From contig NZ_BEDT01000002.1 of NCBI RefSeq assembly GCF_002260845.1, forward strand, positions 310,001 through 374,000: DNA of 64,000 nt, given 5' to 3'. A program made the position numbers and the translations under genes. The notes under the pieces are model-generated. The model was not told where the DNA came from, did not search any database, and saw only the letters and a list, made by a program, of their open reading frames with translations. Shown here in pieces: positions 1-9,363 of this stretch; position 1 is the first letter of the stretch, and each line of letters opens with the position of its first letter. The DNA is from Pseudolactococcus reticulitermitis (GTDB taxonomy: Bacteria; Bacillota; Bacilli; Lactobacillales; Streptococcaceae).

Positions 1-1
1 G

Positions 2-391
2 ATTGCTAAGTTAATCGCAACGACACAGGAAAACTTGGGCATACAACGCTCTCATACTGATTTTCTGTGGCTTAACTATGCGAGTATTTTGATTGCTATT
101 GATTTATCGCTGCATGAAAATATCTCGGTTGGGATAGAGTTGTCTAATTTGCCGACATTAGGGCAATCGCTCTATTATTTCTTACTGGCTGAACTGTCAA
201 GTCTCACGCAGGTTCATTTTGAAAAGTATCGCCAGCACCACTATTACGATTTAATTTTGACGACGACAAAGAAACCGATTTCTGTGAAAGCAAACTATTA
301 CTATCTATCAGAGTTTCTGTCTGCTTACGATATCGCACAAATCAAGACCAAAATCAAAGCCATCAAGCATGAGAAGAATCATCGGCGATAG
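2..391 (+). CDS. Mga-like transcriptional regulator, C-terminal fragment (5' end outside window)
   Basis: The reading frame is open from the first bases of the window and runs about 129 codons to a TAG-terminated end, so this is the 3' end of a longer gene. The visible part has a short hydrophobic stretch, then a segment reading YDLILTT near the end, which resembles the EIIB-like C-terminal domain of Mga/PRD-type virulence and sugar regulators. No DNA-binding part is visible because it would lie upstream. The assignment rests on weak general resemblance and on the presence of a second Mga-like regulator later in the window. It is followed closely by a Nudix gene, 40 bp away. Confidence 0.45.
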   Translation: MAKLIATTQENLGIQRSHTDFLWLNYASILIAIDLSLHENISVGIELSNLPTLGQSLYYFLLAELSSLTQVHFEKYRQHHYYDLILTTTKKPISVKANYYYLSEFLSAYDIAQIKTKIKAIKHEKNHRR

Positions 392-431
392 GTGTAGTGA
401 CTGGGAAATTCTGAAAGGAAAGGTAATGTAA

Positions 432-896
432 ATGGTGGAATATGTAGCGGAAATTAGACGGAAAATCGGTCATGATTTGCTAGTGTTAGTGGGGGCGAAT
501 GTGATTATCTACAATGACAAGCACGAGTATCTCTTGCAGCAACGTGCCAATGGTAATTGGGGGCTGATGGGTGGTTTGATGGAAGTTGGCGAATCCTTGG
601 AGGAGACGGCTATCCGAGAGGTCTATGAAGAATCGGGCTTAGTCATCAAATCCTTAACCCAACTCCAAACATTTTCGGGAGATACCTTTAGGTATCAACT
701 AGAAAATCAAGATGAGATATATGTCGTCACAACCTTATTTCTTGCCAAGCAAATCACAGGAGAAATGTCTTATCAGGGCAACGATGAAACCTTAAATCTT
801 AAATATTTTACCTATCGAGACTTGCCTGAAACCCTGGAAGATGAATATCAACACTATATTCAATATTTTGAGACGCATGTTTTACAGCGTGAATGA
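432..896 (+). CDS. Nudix hydrolase family protein
   Basis: This 154-residue protein carries a complete Nudix box at residues 48-70 (G48, E54, R62-E63, E66-E67, G69), the metal-binding helix that hydrolyses nucleoside diphosphates linked to another moiety. The substrate cannot be told from sequence. Possibilities include oxidised nucleotides, ADP-ribose or other nucleoside diphosphate derivatives. Purine-rich GAAAGGAAAGG lies upstream of the ATG. The gene ends before a strong terminator (939-972), so it is probably the last gene of the transcript that enters from the left. Confidence 0.85.
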   Translation: MVEYVAEIRRKIGHDLLVLVGANVIIYNDKHEYLLQQRANGNWGLMGGLMEVGESLEETAIREVYEESGLVIKSLTQLQTFSGDTFRYQLENQDEIYVVTTLFLAKQITGEMSYQGNDETLNLKYFTYRDLPETLEDEYQHYIQYFETHVLQRE

Positions 897-938
897 CCGT
901 CATCAAGTATCAAAAAACATTAACTATCACAAATTATT

Positions 939-972
939 AAAAAATAGCCGATTCTTGATAGGCTATTTTTTG
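939..972 (+). terminator. Rho-independent terminator after Nudix gene
   Basis: AAAAATAGCC (940-949) pairs with GGCTATTTTT (961-970) around a 11-nt loop, and a T-run is part of the right arm. It separates the Nudix gene from glpK. Confidence 0.85.
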
Positions 973-1003
973 TTTGGTGTGTTAAGATAAGGATGTAGCA
1001 AAA

Positions 1004-1017
1004 AGAAAGCGTTTTCT
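1004..1017 (+). promoter_or_regulatory. cre-like operator (CcpA) upstream of glpK
   Basis: AGAAAGCGTTTTCT is a near-perfect palindrome with the central CG of catabolite responsive elements and fits the relaxed consensus WTGNAANCGNWNNCAW except at the outer T/G positions. It sits about 20 bp upstream of the glpK ATG, a position suited to CcpA-HPr repression of glycerol use when a better sugar is present. This is a match by eye, without a scored search. Confidence 0.65.
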
Positions 1018-1037
1018 TAAACAAAGGAGGGATAACT

Positions 1038-2546
1038 ATGGCAGAAGAACACTACATTATGGCGATTGACCAAGGGACGACAAGTTCCCGTGCCATTATT
1101 TTTAACAAGATGGGCTTGAAAATCGGGAGCTCACAAAAAGAATTTACGCAACATTTCCCACAAGAGGGGTGGGTCGAACATGATGCCAATGAAATTTGGA
1201 ATTCCGTTCAATCTGTGATTGCCGGTGCTTTCATTGAATCAGGGGTAAAACCGTCACAGATTGCAGGGATTGGGATTACCAATCAACGTGAAACCACTGT
1301 CATCTGGGAAAAAGATACGGGGAAACCGATTTATCATGCTGTTGTCTGGCAATCTCGTCAAAGCTCTAGCATTGCAGACAAGCTAAAAGAAGACGGCAAA
1401 AGTGAGTGGTTTCACAAGAAAACAGGGCTTGTGATTGATGCTTACTTTTCAGCAACTAAAATTCGTTGGATTTTGGATCATGTTGCCGGCGCACAAGAAA
1501 GAGCAGAAAAAGGGGAATTGCTCTTTGGCACGATTGACACCTGGTTGGTTTGGAAAATGACAGATGGTCAGGCTCATGTGACGGACTTATCAAATGCGAG
1601 CCGAACCATGCTTTTTAATCTGACAACGCTGGATTGGGATCAGGAAATTTTGGATTTGCTGAATATTCCACGCAACATGTTACCAAAATTGGTCTCAAAT
1701 TCTGAGATTTATGGTCAGACCCAAGGTTTCCATTTCTACGGCAGTGAAGTCCCGATTTCAGGTATGGCAGGCGACCAACAAGCAGCTTTATTTGGTCAAA
1801 TGGCTTTTGAAGCTGGCATGGTCAAAAACACCTATGGTACAGGTTCTTTCATCGTCATGAATACGGGAGAGACGCCTAGCTTTTCAAAAAATAATTTACT
1901 GACGACCGTTGGGTATAGCCTTAATGGGCAAGTCAATTATGCGCTTGAGGGCAGTATTTTTGTTGCAGGATCAGCCATTCAGTGGATTCGCGATGGCTTG
2001 CAAATCATAGACAAAGCAAGTGATTCTGAAGCAGCAGCGCGTGCATCACAAAATGATGATGAAGTCTATCTCGTGCCCGCTTTTGTTGGTCTCGGTGCGC
2101 CTTACTGGGATCAAGATGCGCGTGGTGCCATGTTTGGACTGACCCGTGGGACGACAAGAAATGATATTATCAAAGCAACCTTGCAGTCGATTGCTTATCA
2201 GGTTCGGGATATTGTGGATACCATGCGTGATGATACTGGCATTGACATTCCGGTCTTGAAAGTTGACGGTGGTGGCACTGCCAATGACTACCTCATGCAA
2301 TTCCAGTCAGATCTGCTTGACACGCCCATTCAACGGTCAAAAAATGCTGAAACGACAGCGCTTGGTGCAGCTTTCCTAGCAGGTCTAGCTGTTGGGTTCT
2401 GGCAAGACACAGATGAAATTCGAGAATTTTATGAAGCAGGTAAAATATTCGAAGCCAACATGGCACCAGAACGAAGAGAAAAATTGTATGACGGTTGGAA
2501 AAAAGCCGTGATTGCCACTCGGACGTTTAAGGTAAATGAAAAATGA
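1038..2546 (+). CDS. glpK: Glycerol kinase
   Basis: The 502-residue protein is of normal length for glycerol kinase and starts with the phosphate-binding motif DQGTTSSRA near residue 11, followed by the NQRETT and WQSRQ segments and [13 protein letters not shown] of FGGY kinases. It phosphorylates glycerol with ATP to sn-glycerol 3-phosphate in the cytoplasm. A strong Shine-Dalgarno AAAGGAGGG precedes the ATG. It is the first gene of a glpK-glpO-glpF operon, and the cre-like site just upstream suggests carbon catabolite control. In Gram-positive bacteria this enzyme is often activated by HPr phosphorylation at a conserved histidine. That was not verified here. Confidence 0.97.
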   Translation: MAEEHYIMAIDQGTTSSRAIIFNKMGLKIGSSQKEFTQHFPQEGWVEHDANEIWNSVQSVIAGAFIESGVKPSQIAGIGITNQRETTVIWEKDTGKPIYHAVVWQSRQSSSIADKLKEDGKSEWFHKKTGLVIDAYFSATKIRWILDHVAGAQERAEKGELLFGTIDTWLVWKMTDGQAHVTDLSNASRTMLFNLTTLDWDQEILDLLNIPRNMLPKLVSNSEIYGQTQGFHFYGSEVPISGMAGDQQAALFGQMAFEAGMVKNTYGTGSFIVMNTGETPSFSKNNLLTTVGYSLNGQVNYALEGSIFVAGSAIQWIRDGLQIIDKASDSEAAARASQNDDEVYLVPAFVGLGAPYWDQDARGAMFGLTRGTTRNDIIKATLQSIAYQVRDIVDTMRDDTGIDIPVLKVDGGGTANDYLMQFQSDLLDTPIQRSKNAETTALGAAFLAGLAVGFWQDTDEIREFYEAGKIFEANMAPERREKLYDGWKKAVIATRTFKVNEK

Positions 2547-2600
2547 TGTTTTAAATAATCGACAGATAATACGAAAGATAATCCTAAAGAGGAAGAAAAA

Positions 2601-4439
2601 ATGATAAATTTTTCAAAAGAAACGCGTCAAAAAAGTATTGAGCAGATGCAAGCTGAAACCCTAGATTTACTCATCATCGGTGGTGGTATTACAGGTGCAG
2701 GGGTGGCGATTCAAGCTGCGGCATCAGGAATTAAAACAGGTTTGCTTGAGATGCAAGACTTTGCAGAAGGCACGTCTTCACGCTCAACGAAATTAGTCCA
2801 TGGCGGTATCCGGTATCTCAAGACCTTTGATGTCGAAGTGGTTTCTGATACGGTTAAAGAGCGTGCAATCGTTCAACAAATTGCCCCCCATATTCCCAAG
2901 CCAGAACCCATGTTATTGCCGATTTATGATGATGAAGGGCCGACGACATTTGATATGTTTTCAGTTAAGATTGCCATGGATCTTTATGACCAACTGGCTG
3001 GCGTCAAAGGCACCCCGTATGAAAATTATACTTTGACAGCAAAAGAAGTGCTAGAGCGTGAGCCCTACATTAAAAAAGAAGGCTTGCAGGGTGCAGGGGT
3101 CTATCTTGACTTCCGCAACAATGATGCCCGTCTCGTGATTGAAAATATCAAAAAAGCAGCCGAAGATGGGGCTTATATCGCAAGCAAGGTCAAAGTTGTT
3201 GGTTTCTTGTATGAAAACGGCAAGATTGTCGGCGTTAAGGCGCGTGATTTATTGACAGGTCAAACCTTTGAAGTTCATGCCAAAGTCGTAATGAATACCA
3301 GTGGCCCTTGGGTCGATAAGATTCGCAATTTGAATTTCACCCGCGCTGTGCGACCACATATGCGACCAACTAAGGGCGTGCATTTGGTCGTTGACGCTAA
3401 AAAATTACCCGTCCCACAACCAACTTATTTTGACACCCAAAAACATGACGGACGGATGGTCTTTGCCATTCCACGTGAAAATAAAACTTACTTTGGGACG
3501 ACAGATACCGACTATCAGGGCGATTATGCTAACCCGAAAGTTACCCAAGAAGATGTCGACTATCTCTTAGAAGTCATCAACAAACGCTATCCAGACGCCA
3601 ACTTGACCCTTAACGATATCGAAAGTTCATGGGCAGGGCTGCGTCCGCTTTTATTAGGCAATTCAGGTTCTGATTACAATGGCGGTGATAACGGTAGCCT
3701 GTCTGATAGTAGTTTTGACAAGGTGCTAAATATCATCAGTGCCTACAAGCAAAATCAAGCTAGTCGTGTCGATGTTGAAGAGGTTTTAAATCATCTTGAA
3801 AATTCTCGTGGTGAAAAAGAATTATCACCGTCTCAAATCTCACGTGGTAGTGCTTTGGAACGTGAAGAAGATAATTTAGTCACATTAGCAGGCGGAAAAA
3901 TCACAGACTATCGTAAGATGGCTGAGGGGGCGCTTGAGCTCATCAAAAATATCTTGGCAGATGAATTTAACCAGACTTATGAGGCAATCAATTCTAAAGA
4001 ATATGCTGTCTCAGGTGGGGAATTTGACCCGTCTAAAGTCAAGGAAACAGTCGAAAAAAATGCAATCGTTGGTGTGGCAGTAGGTCTTTCAGAAACAGAA
4101 GCGACTTATATTGCTGATTTTTATGGCATGAATGCCCTGCCCATTTTTGAAATGGCAAAAGAAATGACAGCCTACCCAAACCTGAGCCTAGCAGAATCAG
4201 CCATGTTACGTTATGCCATGGTGGCTGAAATGACCCTCACACCAAGTGATTATCTCATGCGTCGCACCAATCATATCCTCTTCCAACGGGATAGCTTAGA
4301 TGCTATTAAACATCCAGTTGTTGAAGCGATGGCGACCTACTATGGCTGGTCAGAAGATGATAAAGCAGAACAATTAGTGGCGTTGAATAAACTAATCAAC
4401 GCATCAGATTTGAAAGACTTGAAAGCGGGGACCAACTAA
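2601..4439 (+). CDS. glpO: Alpha-glycerophosphate oxidase (FAD-dependent glycerol-3-phosphate oxidase)
   Basis: The 612-residue flavoprotein has the N-terminal dinucleotide-binding motif IIGGGITGAGVA (about residues 25-36) and the glycerol-3-phosphate dehydrogenase segment STKLVHGGIRYL. Length and lactic-acid-bacterial context favour the oxidase GlpO, which passes electrons to oxygen giving dihydroxyacetone phosphate and hydrogen peroxide, over the respiratory dehydrogenase GlpD. The region around residues 350-410 (GNSGSDYNGGDNGSLSD) matches the insert typical of streptococcal and enterococcal GlpO. The gene lies 54 bp after glpK and its stop overlaps the glpF start by one base (TAATG). Confidence 0.92.
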   Translation: MINFSKETRQKSIEQMQAETLDLLIIGGGITGAGVAIQAAASGIKTGLLEMQDFAEGTSSRSTKLVHGGIRYLKTFDVEVVSDTVKERAIVQQIAPHIPKPEPMLLPIYDDEGPTTFDMFSVKIAMDLYDQLAGVKGTPYENYTLTAKEVLEREPYIKKEGLQGAGVYLDFRNNDARLVIENIKKAAEDGAYIASKVKVVGFLYENGKIVGVKARDLLTGQTFEVHAKVVMNTSGPWVDKIRNLNFTRAVRPHMRPTKGVHLVVDAKKLPVPQPTYFDTQKHDGRMVFAIPRENKTYFGTTDTDYQGDYANPKVTQEDVDYLLEVINKRYPDANLTLNDIESSWAGLRPLLLGNSGSDYNGGDNGSLSDSSFDKVLNIISAYKQNQASRVDVEEVLNHLENSRGEKELSPSQISRGSALEREEDNLVTLAGGKITDYRKMAEGALELIKNILADEFNQTYEAINSKEYAVSGGEFDPSKVKETVEKNAIVGVAVGLSETEATYIADFYGMNALPIFEMAKEMTAYPNLSLAESAMLRYAMVAEMTLTPSDYLMRRTNHILFQRDSLDAIKHPVVEAMATYYGWSEDDKAEQLVALNKLINASDLKDLKAGTN

Positions 4440-5152
4440 TGTCAGCAGATATGGTACAAATTTTCAGTGAATTTATCGGCACAGGTATCCTTATTTTATT
4501 AGGGGACGGGGTCTGTGCAGCCGTTAATCTCAATAAAAGTAAGGCACAAAACTCAGGGTGGATTGTCATTGCCTTTGGTTGGGCACTTGCCGTGACTATC
4601 GCTGTCTATATCGCAGGGATCAATGGTCCTGCCCATCTTAATCCGGCGGTCACCATTGCTATGGCAGTAGAGGGCAGCCTGAAGATGAGTTTAGTCGTGC
4701 CTTTCATTATCGCACAATTACTCGGTGCAATCCTTGGTGCAGTCCTTGTCTGGTTGGCTTATCTGCCGCATTTTGAGGCAACGACTGATAAGGGGGCGAT
4801 TTTGGGTACGTTTGCGACAGGTCCAGCTATTCGTAACTATCCAGCCAACTTTGTCACAGAAGTCATCGGCACCTTTGTCCTCGTTTTAGGACTACTTGCC
4901 TTTGGTGCCAACAAATTCGCAGATGGGACAAACGTCTTCGCAGTCGGTGGATTAATCCTCGCCATTGGTTTATCTCTGGGTGGGCCAACAGGTTACGCCA
5001 TCAATCCAGCCAGAGATTTAGGGCCGCGGATTGCCCATTTCATTTTACCGATGAAACATAAAGGCGATTCTGATTGGGGGTATAGCTGGTTACCAGTTGT
5101 CGCACCAATCGTTGGGGGCTTGTTAGCAGTTGGGGTGTTCAGTTTTATGTAA
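4439..5152 (+). CDS. glpF: Glycerol uptake facilitator (aquaglyceroporin)
   Basis: This 237-residue membrane protein has the two NPA boxes of the MIP family, at residues 68-70 (within AHLNPAVT) and 189-191 (within YAINPARDLGPR). The D in the second box (NPARD) is typical of glycerol facilitators rather than strict water channels. It lets glycerol diffuse into the cell for GlpK to trap. The ATG overlaps the stop of glpO by one base, so translation is probably coupled. It is the last gene of the operon. Confidence 0.95.
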   Translation: MSADMVQIFSEFIGTGILILLGDGVCAAVNLNKSKAQNSGWIVIAFGWALAVTIAVYIAGINGPAHLNPAVTIAMAVEGSLKMSLVVPFIIAQLLGAILGAVLVWLAYLPHFEATTDKGAILGTFATGPAIRNYPANFVTEVIGTFVLVLGLLAFGANKFADGTNVFAVGGLILAIGLSLGGPTGYAINPARDLGPRIAHFILPMKHKGDSDWGYSWLPVVAPIVGGLLAVGVFSFM

Positions 5153-5162
5153 GCAGGCATAG

Positions 5163-5194
5163 AAAAAATCGTGATGCACTCACGATTTTTTTTG
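5163..5194. terminator. Bidirectional terminator between glpF and the convergent kinase gene
   Basis: AAAAATCGTG (5164-5173) pairs with CACGATTTTT (5181-5190). A-run on the left and T-run on the right let it act for glpF on the plus strand and for the histidine kinase gene on the minus strand. Confidence 0.88.
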
Positions 5195-5197
5195 TAT

Positions 5198-6796
5198 TTA
5201 CAAAGTCACAGTAAACGTCGTGCCTTTCCCAACAACACTGACAACATCAATCTGACCACCAAGTTCTGTCAGATTTTTCTTGACGATGGCGAGACCAAGG
5301 CCAGTGCCTTCTGCATCACGTGTCTGGTCAGCACGATAGAAACGCTCGAAAATACGTGTTTTCTCGATTTCCGTTAAACCAGGACCATTGTCTGAGATGG
5401 AAAATGTCGCTTTACCAGCGATTTTAGTCACACAGAGATAGATTTTGCCACCATTTGGTGTATAATGAATGGCATTTTCAATCAAATTTTTAAGGATCGC
5501 ATAGAGGTGCTTGTCATTAGATTTGATAGTCACCTCGTCTAGTTGTGTCGTGACTTGCAGTGATTTTTCCTGTATGGCCAGTTTGAAATTCTCAAGCACA
5601 TCTTGTGTCAAAGCAGTTAAATTGAGCTTTTTCTTTTTGAGATGGAGCGGTTGACGCGTCATCTCAAGCGTATCCGTCACCAAACTTGAGAGACGTTTTG
5701 TCTCCTTGACGATATGGTTAGCGAAACCTTTAATTTTTTCAGGTGGCAGATTGGCAGAATCATTGACCAAAATATCAGCAAATCCAGTAATCGCAGCCAG
5801 TGGTGTTTTGAGGTCGTGTGAGACATTGGCGATGAAATCATTATGGGCGCGTGTCGTGACTTTATAAGCTGTCACATCAATCATCGTCACCATAATCCGC
5901 CGTTCTAGCGCCTCGATAGGCTGCACCGTAACGGTGTAGTAGGCATTGATTTTCTCGAAGTAAAAAGTCTGTTCTTGCCGCGTCGGTTTCAACATCTTAT
6001 TGACCAAAAATTGGAGGACATCGCTATAAGGACTGAAAACATCCAGATTTTTCGTCGCCATGAACTCATTTTGGAAACTGGCATTGCTGCGGCGAATCGT
6101 CCCTTTCAGGTCATAAATGAAGATAGGAAACTCGAAAAACTCGATGAAAGCATAAAGATTTTTCTTAGCGGGCGTCGAACTCTCTGCCTGATGCTGAATG
6201 GTTTCGCCGAGATGATTGAGTTCTGTTGTAATTTTATTATCATCTTCAGAAATCAAATAACTCTGCGTCAGCGGACTACGTCTGATATTCTTAATTTTGG
6301 CAATGGTATCCGCCTCAAAGATTAACCGTTTTTTATTAGCAAGGTAAAATTGACCCAAACCAATCACATAAATGACCCCAGCAAAAATAATCACGATAAC
6401 CGTCTCAAATAAAGTAGAAGTGCGTTGGCTGGTCACTTGAATATAATTTTTCAGGATGGCTTTTTCATAATTTGGAATTGTAATCGTCATCTGCTTAGCC
6501 GTCAACGTTCTCGAAAAAGTCGCCCCTTTTTGGATATTTTTCACCGCCTTAGTCTGACTGTTTTGGGGTAAAATTTGAACCGTCTCGCCAAATTTAGTCT
6601 CAGGCGCTTGATTCAACATATCCGAAATCGTATAGGCACGCTCCGCCAGATGATTGGTATCAGTCGTGACCGTATGCGTATTGAGGAGTAAAATCACTAA
6701 AAGCGTCGCCAAAAAATAGAGACCGGAACAAATCAGAACCAGTCCAACTATTGAACGTTTCTTTTTCTTATTAAATGTCTTTGGTATGATGTTCAC
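5198..6796 (-). CDS. Sensor histidine kinase, PhoR/WalK type
   Basis: The 532-residue protein has two membrane segments (about 16-38 and 130-151) enclosing a roughly 90-residue extracellular domain. A PAS-like region follows (about 215-310), then a HisKA domain with phosphoacceptor His327 in NVSHDLKTPLAA, an N box with Asn441, and the G boxes DNGPGL and GTGLGLAI of the ATPase domain. It is the sensor for the response regulator just upstream, which it overlaps by 26 bp. The signal is unknown. A phosphate (PhoR) or envelope-stress role would be a guess from domain layout only. The gene lies on the minus strand within a mostly plus-strand region. Confidence 0.88.
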   Translation of the reverse strand: MNIIPKTFNKKKKRSIVGLVLICSGLYFLATLLVILLLNTHTVTTDTNHLAERAYTISDMLNQAPETKFGETVQILPQNSQTKAVKNIQKGATFSRTLTAKQMTITIPNYEKAILKNYIQVTSQRTSTLFETVIVIIFAGVIYVIGLGQFYLANKKRLIFEADTIAKIKNIRRSPLTQSYLISEDDNKITTELNHLGETIQHQAESSTPAKKNLYAFIEFFEFPIFIYDLKGTIRRSNASFQNEFMATKNLDVFSPYSDVLQFLVNKMLKPTRQEQTFYFEKINAYYTVTVQPIEALERRIMVTMIDVTAYKVTTRAHNDFIANVSHDLKTPLAAITGFADILVNDSANLPPEKIKGFANHIVKETKRLSSLVTDTLEMTRQPLHLKKKKLNLTALTQDVLENFKLAIQEKSLQVTTQLDEVTIKSNDKHLYAILKNLIENAIHYTPNGGKIYLCVTKIAGKATFSISDNGPGLTEIEKTRIFERFYRADQTRDAEGTGLGLAIVKKNLTELGGQIDVVSVVGKGTTFTVTL

Positions 6797-7487
6797 TGAA
6801 TTGATACCCGAATCCTCTTTTTGTTTTGATAAATTGATTGTGCAGTTTCTTGCGTAAATTACTAATCGTCACATCAACCACACGCGTTTCATAATCCTGC
6901 GTTTCCCCCCAAAATTCAGTTAAAATTGCCTCACGACTGACAATCTGATCCCGATTTTGAATTAAAAAGATGAGGAGATAATATTCTCGCTTAGAGAGCG
7001 CAATTTTCTCGTCGGACAGGCTAACTGATTTCGTCTTGAGGTCAATTTCAAGACCATCAAAATGATAGGAGTCGATGGCATCGTCAGCCTGCTGAGTCGT
7101 CGCTTGCCCCGACTGCTGATAAATCTGATTCCGCCGAATCAAAGCATTGGCGCGCGCCACGATTTCCCGCTGAGGCGTCGTCTTATCCAGATAATCATCC
7201 ACGCCAGAATTAATCCCCGTAATTTTCAGGTCATCATCTTCCCGTGCCGTCAAGATGATAATGGGGGTGTAATTGGCACGTTGGCGTAACGCTTCAGTCA
7301 CCGCAAGACCAGATAACTCAGGCATCATCATATCAAGTAAAATAACATCAAAGTCTTGCTTTGCAGCAAGGTCTAAAGCCGCCTGCCCATTTTCAACCAG
7401 TGAGACCTTAAACCCATCGGATTCGAATGTATAAGATAGCAGTGCCAAGATGGCGCTGTCATCATCTGCAATCATAATTGTTTTCAT
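6771..7487 (-). CDS. OmpR-family response regulator
   Basis: This 238-residue regulator has a receiver domain with acidic pocket D8-D10 and phosphoacceptor Asp52 in LLDMMMPE, and a C-terminal winged-helix DNA-binding domain (about 140-232). It is the partner of the overlapping histidine kinase. There is no usable ribosome-binding site: TATAAT (7499-7494 read on the minus strand), preceded by TGA as an extended -10, ends exactly 6 nt before the ATG, so the transcript would begin at or very near the start codon. The target genes are unknown. Confidence 0.9.
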   Translation of the reverse strand: MKTIMIADDDSAILALLSYTFESDGFKVSLVENGQAALDLAAKQDFDVILLDMMMPELSGLAVTEALRQRANYTPIIILTAREDDDLKITGINSGVDDYLDKTTPQREIVARANALIRRNQIYQQSGQATTQQADDAIDSYHFDGLEIDLKTKSVSLSDEKIALSKREYYLLIFLIQNRDQIVSREAILTEFWGETQDYETRVVDVTISNLRKKLHNQFIKTKRGFGYQFSEHHTKDI

Positions 7488-7493
7488 ATCTTG

Positions 7494-7502
7494 ATTATAT
7501 CA
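7494..7502 (-). promoter_or_regulatory. Extended -10 promoter of the response regulator gene, leaderless layout
   Basis: On the minus strand the sequence reads TGATATAAT, then CAAGAT, then ATG. An extended TGn -10 box ending 6 nt before the start codon puts the predicted +1 on the A of the ATG. No clear -35 box is seen. Confidence 0.6.
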
Positions 7503-7881
7503 AAAAAATGGCGTTTTTTGATCGTGAGTTACTGTTCTATTTCAAGTTTTAGTGTTTTTGACGGAATGCCTATCATTTAAAAGATAATGAGAAGTAAACA
7601 AGAGAAATGAATGAACCTATAACTGCCAATAAAAAAAGGGATTATTGGCTCTGGAACGAGTCACTGTAAGTGTTTAGAAGTCTGGTAATCTGCTTCAAAT
7701 TTGAAGAAAGTTTAAAAATACTATTTTATATATTTTTTGATATAATTAGATTATAATAATTAGCAGTATGACATCAGATTAAATGATATTTTCTAAAAAT
7801 TATTTTTATGTCATCGAAAACATACTGACTACTTAAATCTATAGCATTTTGATTCATATTTTAGGAAAAGAGGAAAAATTT
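7503..7881. other. Divergent intergenic region with promoter and inverted repeats
   Basis: This 380-bp AT-rich gap separates the minus-strand regulator from the plus-strand flavoprotein gene. It holds an inverted repeat GCCAATAA/TTATTGGC (7625-7632, 7642-7649), a perfect 14-bp palindrome CTTCAAATTTGAAG (7693-7706), and an extended -10 box TGATATAAT (7738-7746) that would drive the flavoprotein gene. A long repeat, CAGTATG (7764-7770) with CATACTG (7820-7826), lies in the predicted leader. No convincing gene is seen. Confidence 0.5.
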
Positions 7882-9270
7882 ATGGAAATTAGAATTATTG
7901 GTGGCTCACACGCTGCGATTGCTTGTGCAACAAGAGCTAGAGAAGAATATCCTAATGCACGCATCGTCATTTACGAGAAAAATAAAAATATCGGCTTTAT
8001 TGCCCAAAGTATTCCGCTCTATTTATCAGGAAATACAAACTTCTTGAAAATGTCGAGCTATACGACTGTTTCTGAGCTTGAAAATCTGGGTATTTTAGTT
8101 CGGACACAATTTTCTGTGACCGACATTGATATGGAGAAGAAAGTCCTTAAAGTCGTTGATTTGGTCGAAAATAGAGAAAGCGAGGACTGCTATGACAAAC
8201 TGATTTTAGCGATGGGTTCTTATCCCTCTCTACCTCTTGTACAAGGTGAATTTCGTGAAAAACTGTTTATCATCAAAAACTATGCAGACGCTGAGAGGAT
8301 TAAACGTTTCATGCGGACATCTCGTAGCGTGATCATCATTGGTGGTGGTGCGATTGGTGTTGAGATTGCGCAGTTGATGAACAATGCTAAAATCGAAACA
8401 ACGCTTATCCATGCTTCAGATAATATCCTAAACAGATATTTGGACCAAGATGTGGCAGAAGATGTGCAAAAAACATTGGCTTTGCGAGGCATTGATATCG
8501 TCACAAACTCTGTTGTGACTGACATCCAAGAAGAAACAATCGAGAATACCAATGCTCATGAAGGCAATGTTGGTAAAACCATTAGTCGTGTGTATACGCG
8601 TGATGGCCGTGAATTTGTGGCAGACGGTGTCATTTATGCGACAGGTTTCCGTCCTAATACTTTCTTGGCTGCAGAACAGTTAGAGCTTGGTGACAAAGGC
8701 GCGATTGTTGTCGATGATTACATGCAAACAAGCCATCCAGATGTTTTCGCTGTCGGTGATTGTGCGACGACGAATGTGACTAACATGAAAAATCCAACTT
8801 ATGTGCCCCATGTTAGTGATGCCATTCGTGAAGGGGATGTTGCAGCTATCAACTTGCTTGAACCTAAGATTAAATTGAACAAATCTCAAGGGACTTATAA
8901 ACTGAATTTTGATGAAGAAATGACACTTTGTATGACAGGTTTGAGTTTGGAAAAGGCAAAAGCAGAAGGCTTTGATTGTAAATCTGTTTATGTCAGAAAT
9001 GACTATGTCAACAGTGATGGTTACTACGAAACTTGGATCATTTATGAAAGAGCTACGCATAAGATTTTAGGCATGCAAAGTAAAGGTGTTTCACCTGAAA
9101 TTGCGGCGCAAGCAGATATCATTTCATTGGCAATTCAAAACGGGACAACGATTGATGCTATCGAATATATTGATTTCTATTATAAACATGGCTTTAAAAA
9201 TCCAAAAAGCTTCGTGAAGTTAGTTGCTGATAAAGTGAGACAACAAGAAAAAATAGAAAAATTATACTAA
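7882..9270 (+). CDS. FAD-dependent oxidoreductase of the NADH oxidase / CoA-disulfide reductase family, redox cysteine absent
   Basis: The 462-residue protein follows the NADH oxidase/NADH peroxidase fold: N-terminal FAD motif with His10 (GGSH), an NAD-binding GGGAIGVEIA at about 154-163, and the second FAD motif VFAVGDCAT. The position of the usual redox-active Cys42 is Gln42 (FIAQS). Without that cysteine, known mutants of the family reduce oxygen to hydrogen peroxide instead of water, so the product here may be peroxide or another electron acceptor may be used. ATG 7882 is chosen because AGAGGA lies 7 bp upstream. An in-frame TTG at 7849 has no such site. The gene precedes a glycosyltransferase operon by 93 bp. 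Confidence 0.8.
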   Translation: MEIRIIGGSHAAIACATRAREEYPNARIVIYEKNKNIGFIAQSIPLYLSGNTNFLKMSSYTTVSELENLGILVRTQFSVTDIDMEKKVLKVVDLVENRESEDCYDKLILAMGSYPSLPLVQGEFREKLFIIKNYADAERIKRFMRTSRSVIIIGGGAIGVEIAQLMNNAKIETTLIHASDNILNRYLDQDVAEDVQKTLALRGIDIVTNSVVTDIQEETIENTNAHEGNVGKTISRVYTRDGREFVADGVIYATGFRPNTFLAAEQLELGDKGAIVVDDYMQTSHPDVFAVGDCATTNVTNMKNPTYVPHVSDAIREGDVAAINLLEPKIKLNKSQGTYKLNFDEEMTLCMTGLSLEKAKAEGFDCKSVYVRNDYVNSDGYYETWIIYERATHKILGMQSKGVSPEIAAQADIISLAIQNGTTIDAIEYIDFYYKHGFKNPKSFVKLVADKVRQQEKIEKLY

Positions 9271-9279
9271 AAAATACCT

Positions 9280-9294
9280 CCCTTAATTTAAGGG
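9280..9294. repeat. Short palindrome after flavoprotein gene
   Basis: CCCTTAATTTAAGGG is a perfect palindrome of 15 bp 9 bp after the stop codon. It lacks a following T-run, so it is a possible operator or a weak 3' hairpin rather than a standard terminator. Confidence 0.4.
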
Positions 9295-9363
9295 TTAACG
9301 TTTGATAGATTAGACAGCCCGATGAGTGACTGTTACGTATTAACAAATGATTAGGAGGTCGTT

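Noticed and set aside
7849-7881. Upstream TTG start for the flavoprotein
   Set aside because: ATG 7882 has a proper ribosome-binding site and starts exactly at the FAD-binding strand.
8680-9060. 126-codon frame on the minus strand inside the flavoprotein gene
   Set aside because: It is wholly antisense to a well-supported gene, with no start signal or recognisable protein; the same applies to other antisense frames such as 12531-12962 and 35131-35523.
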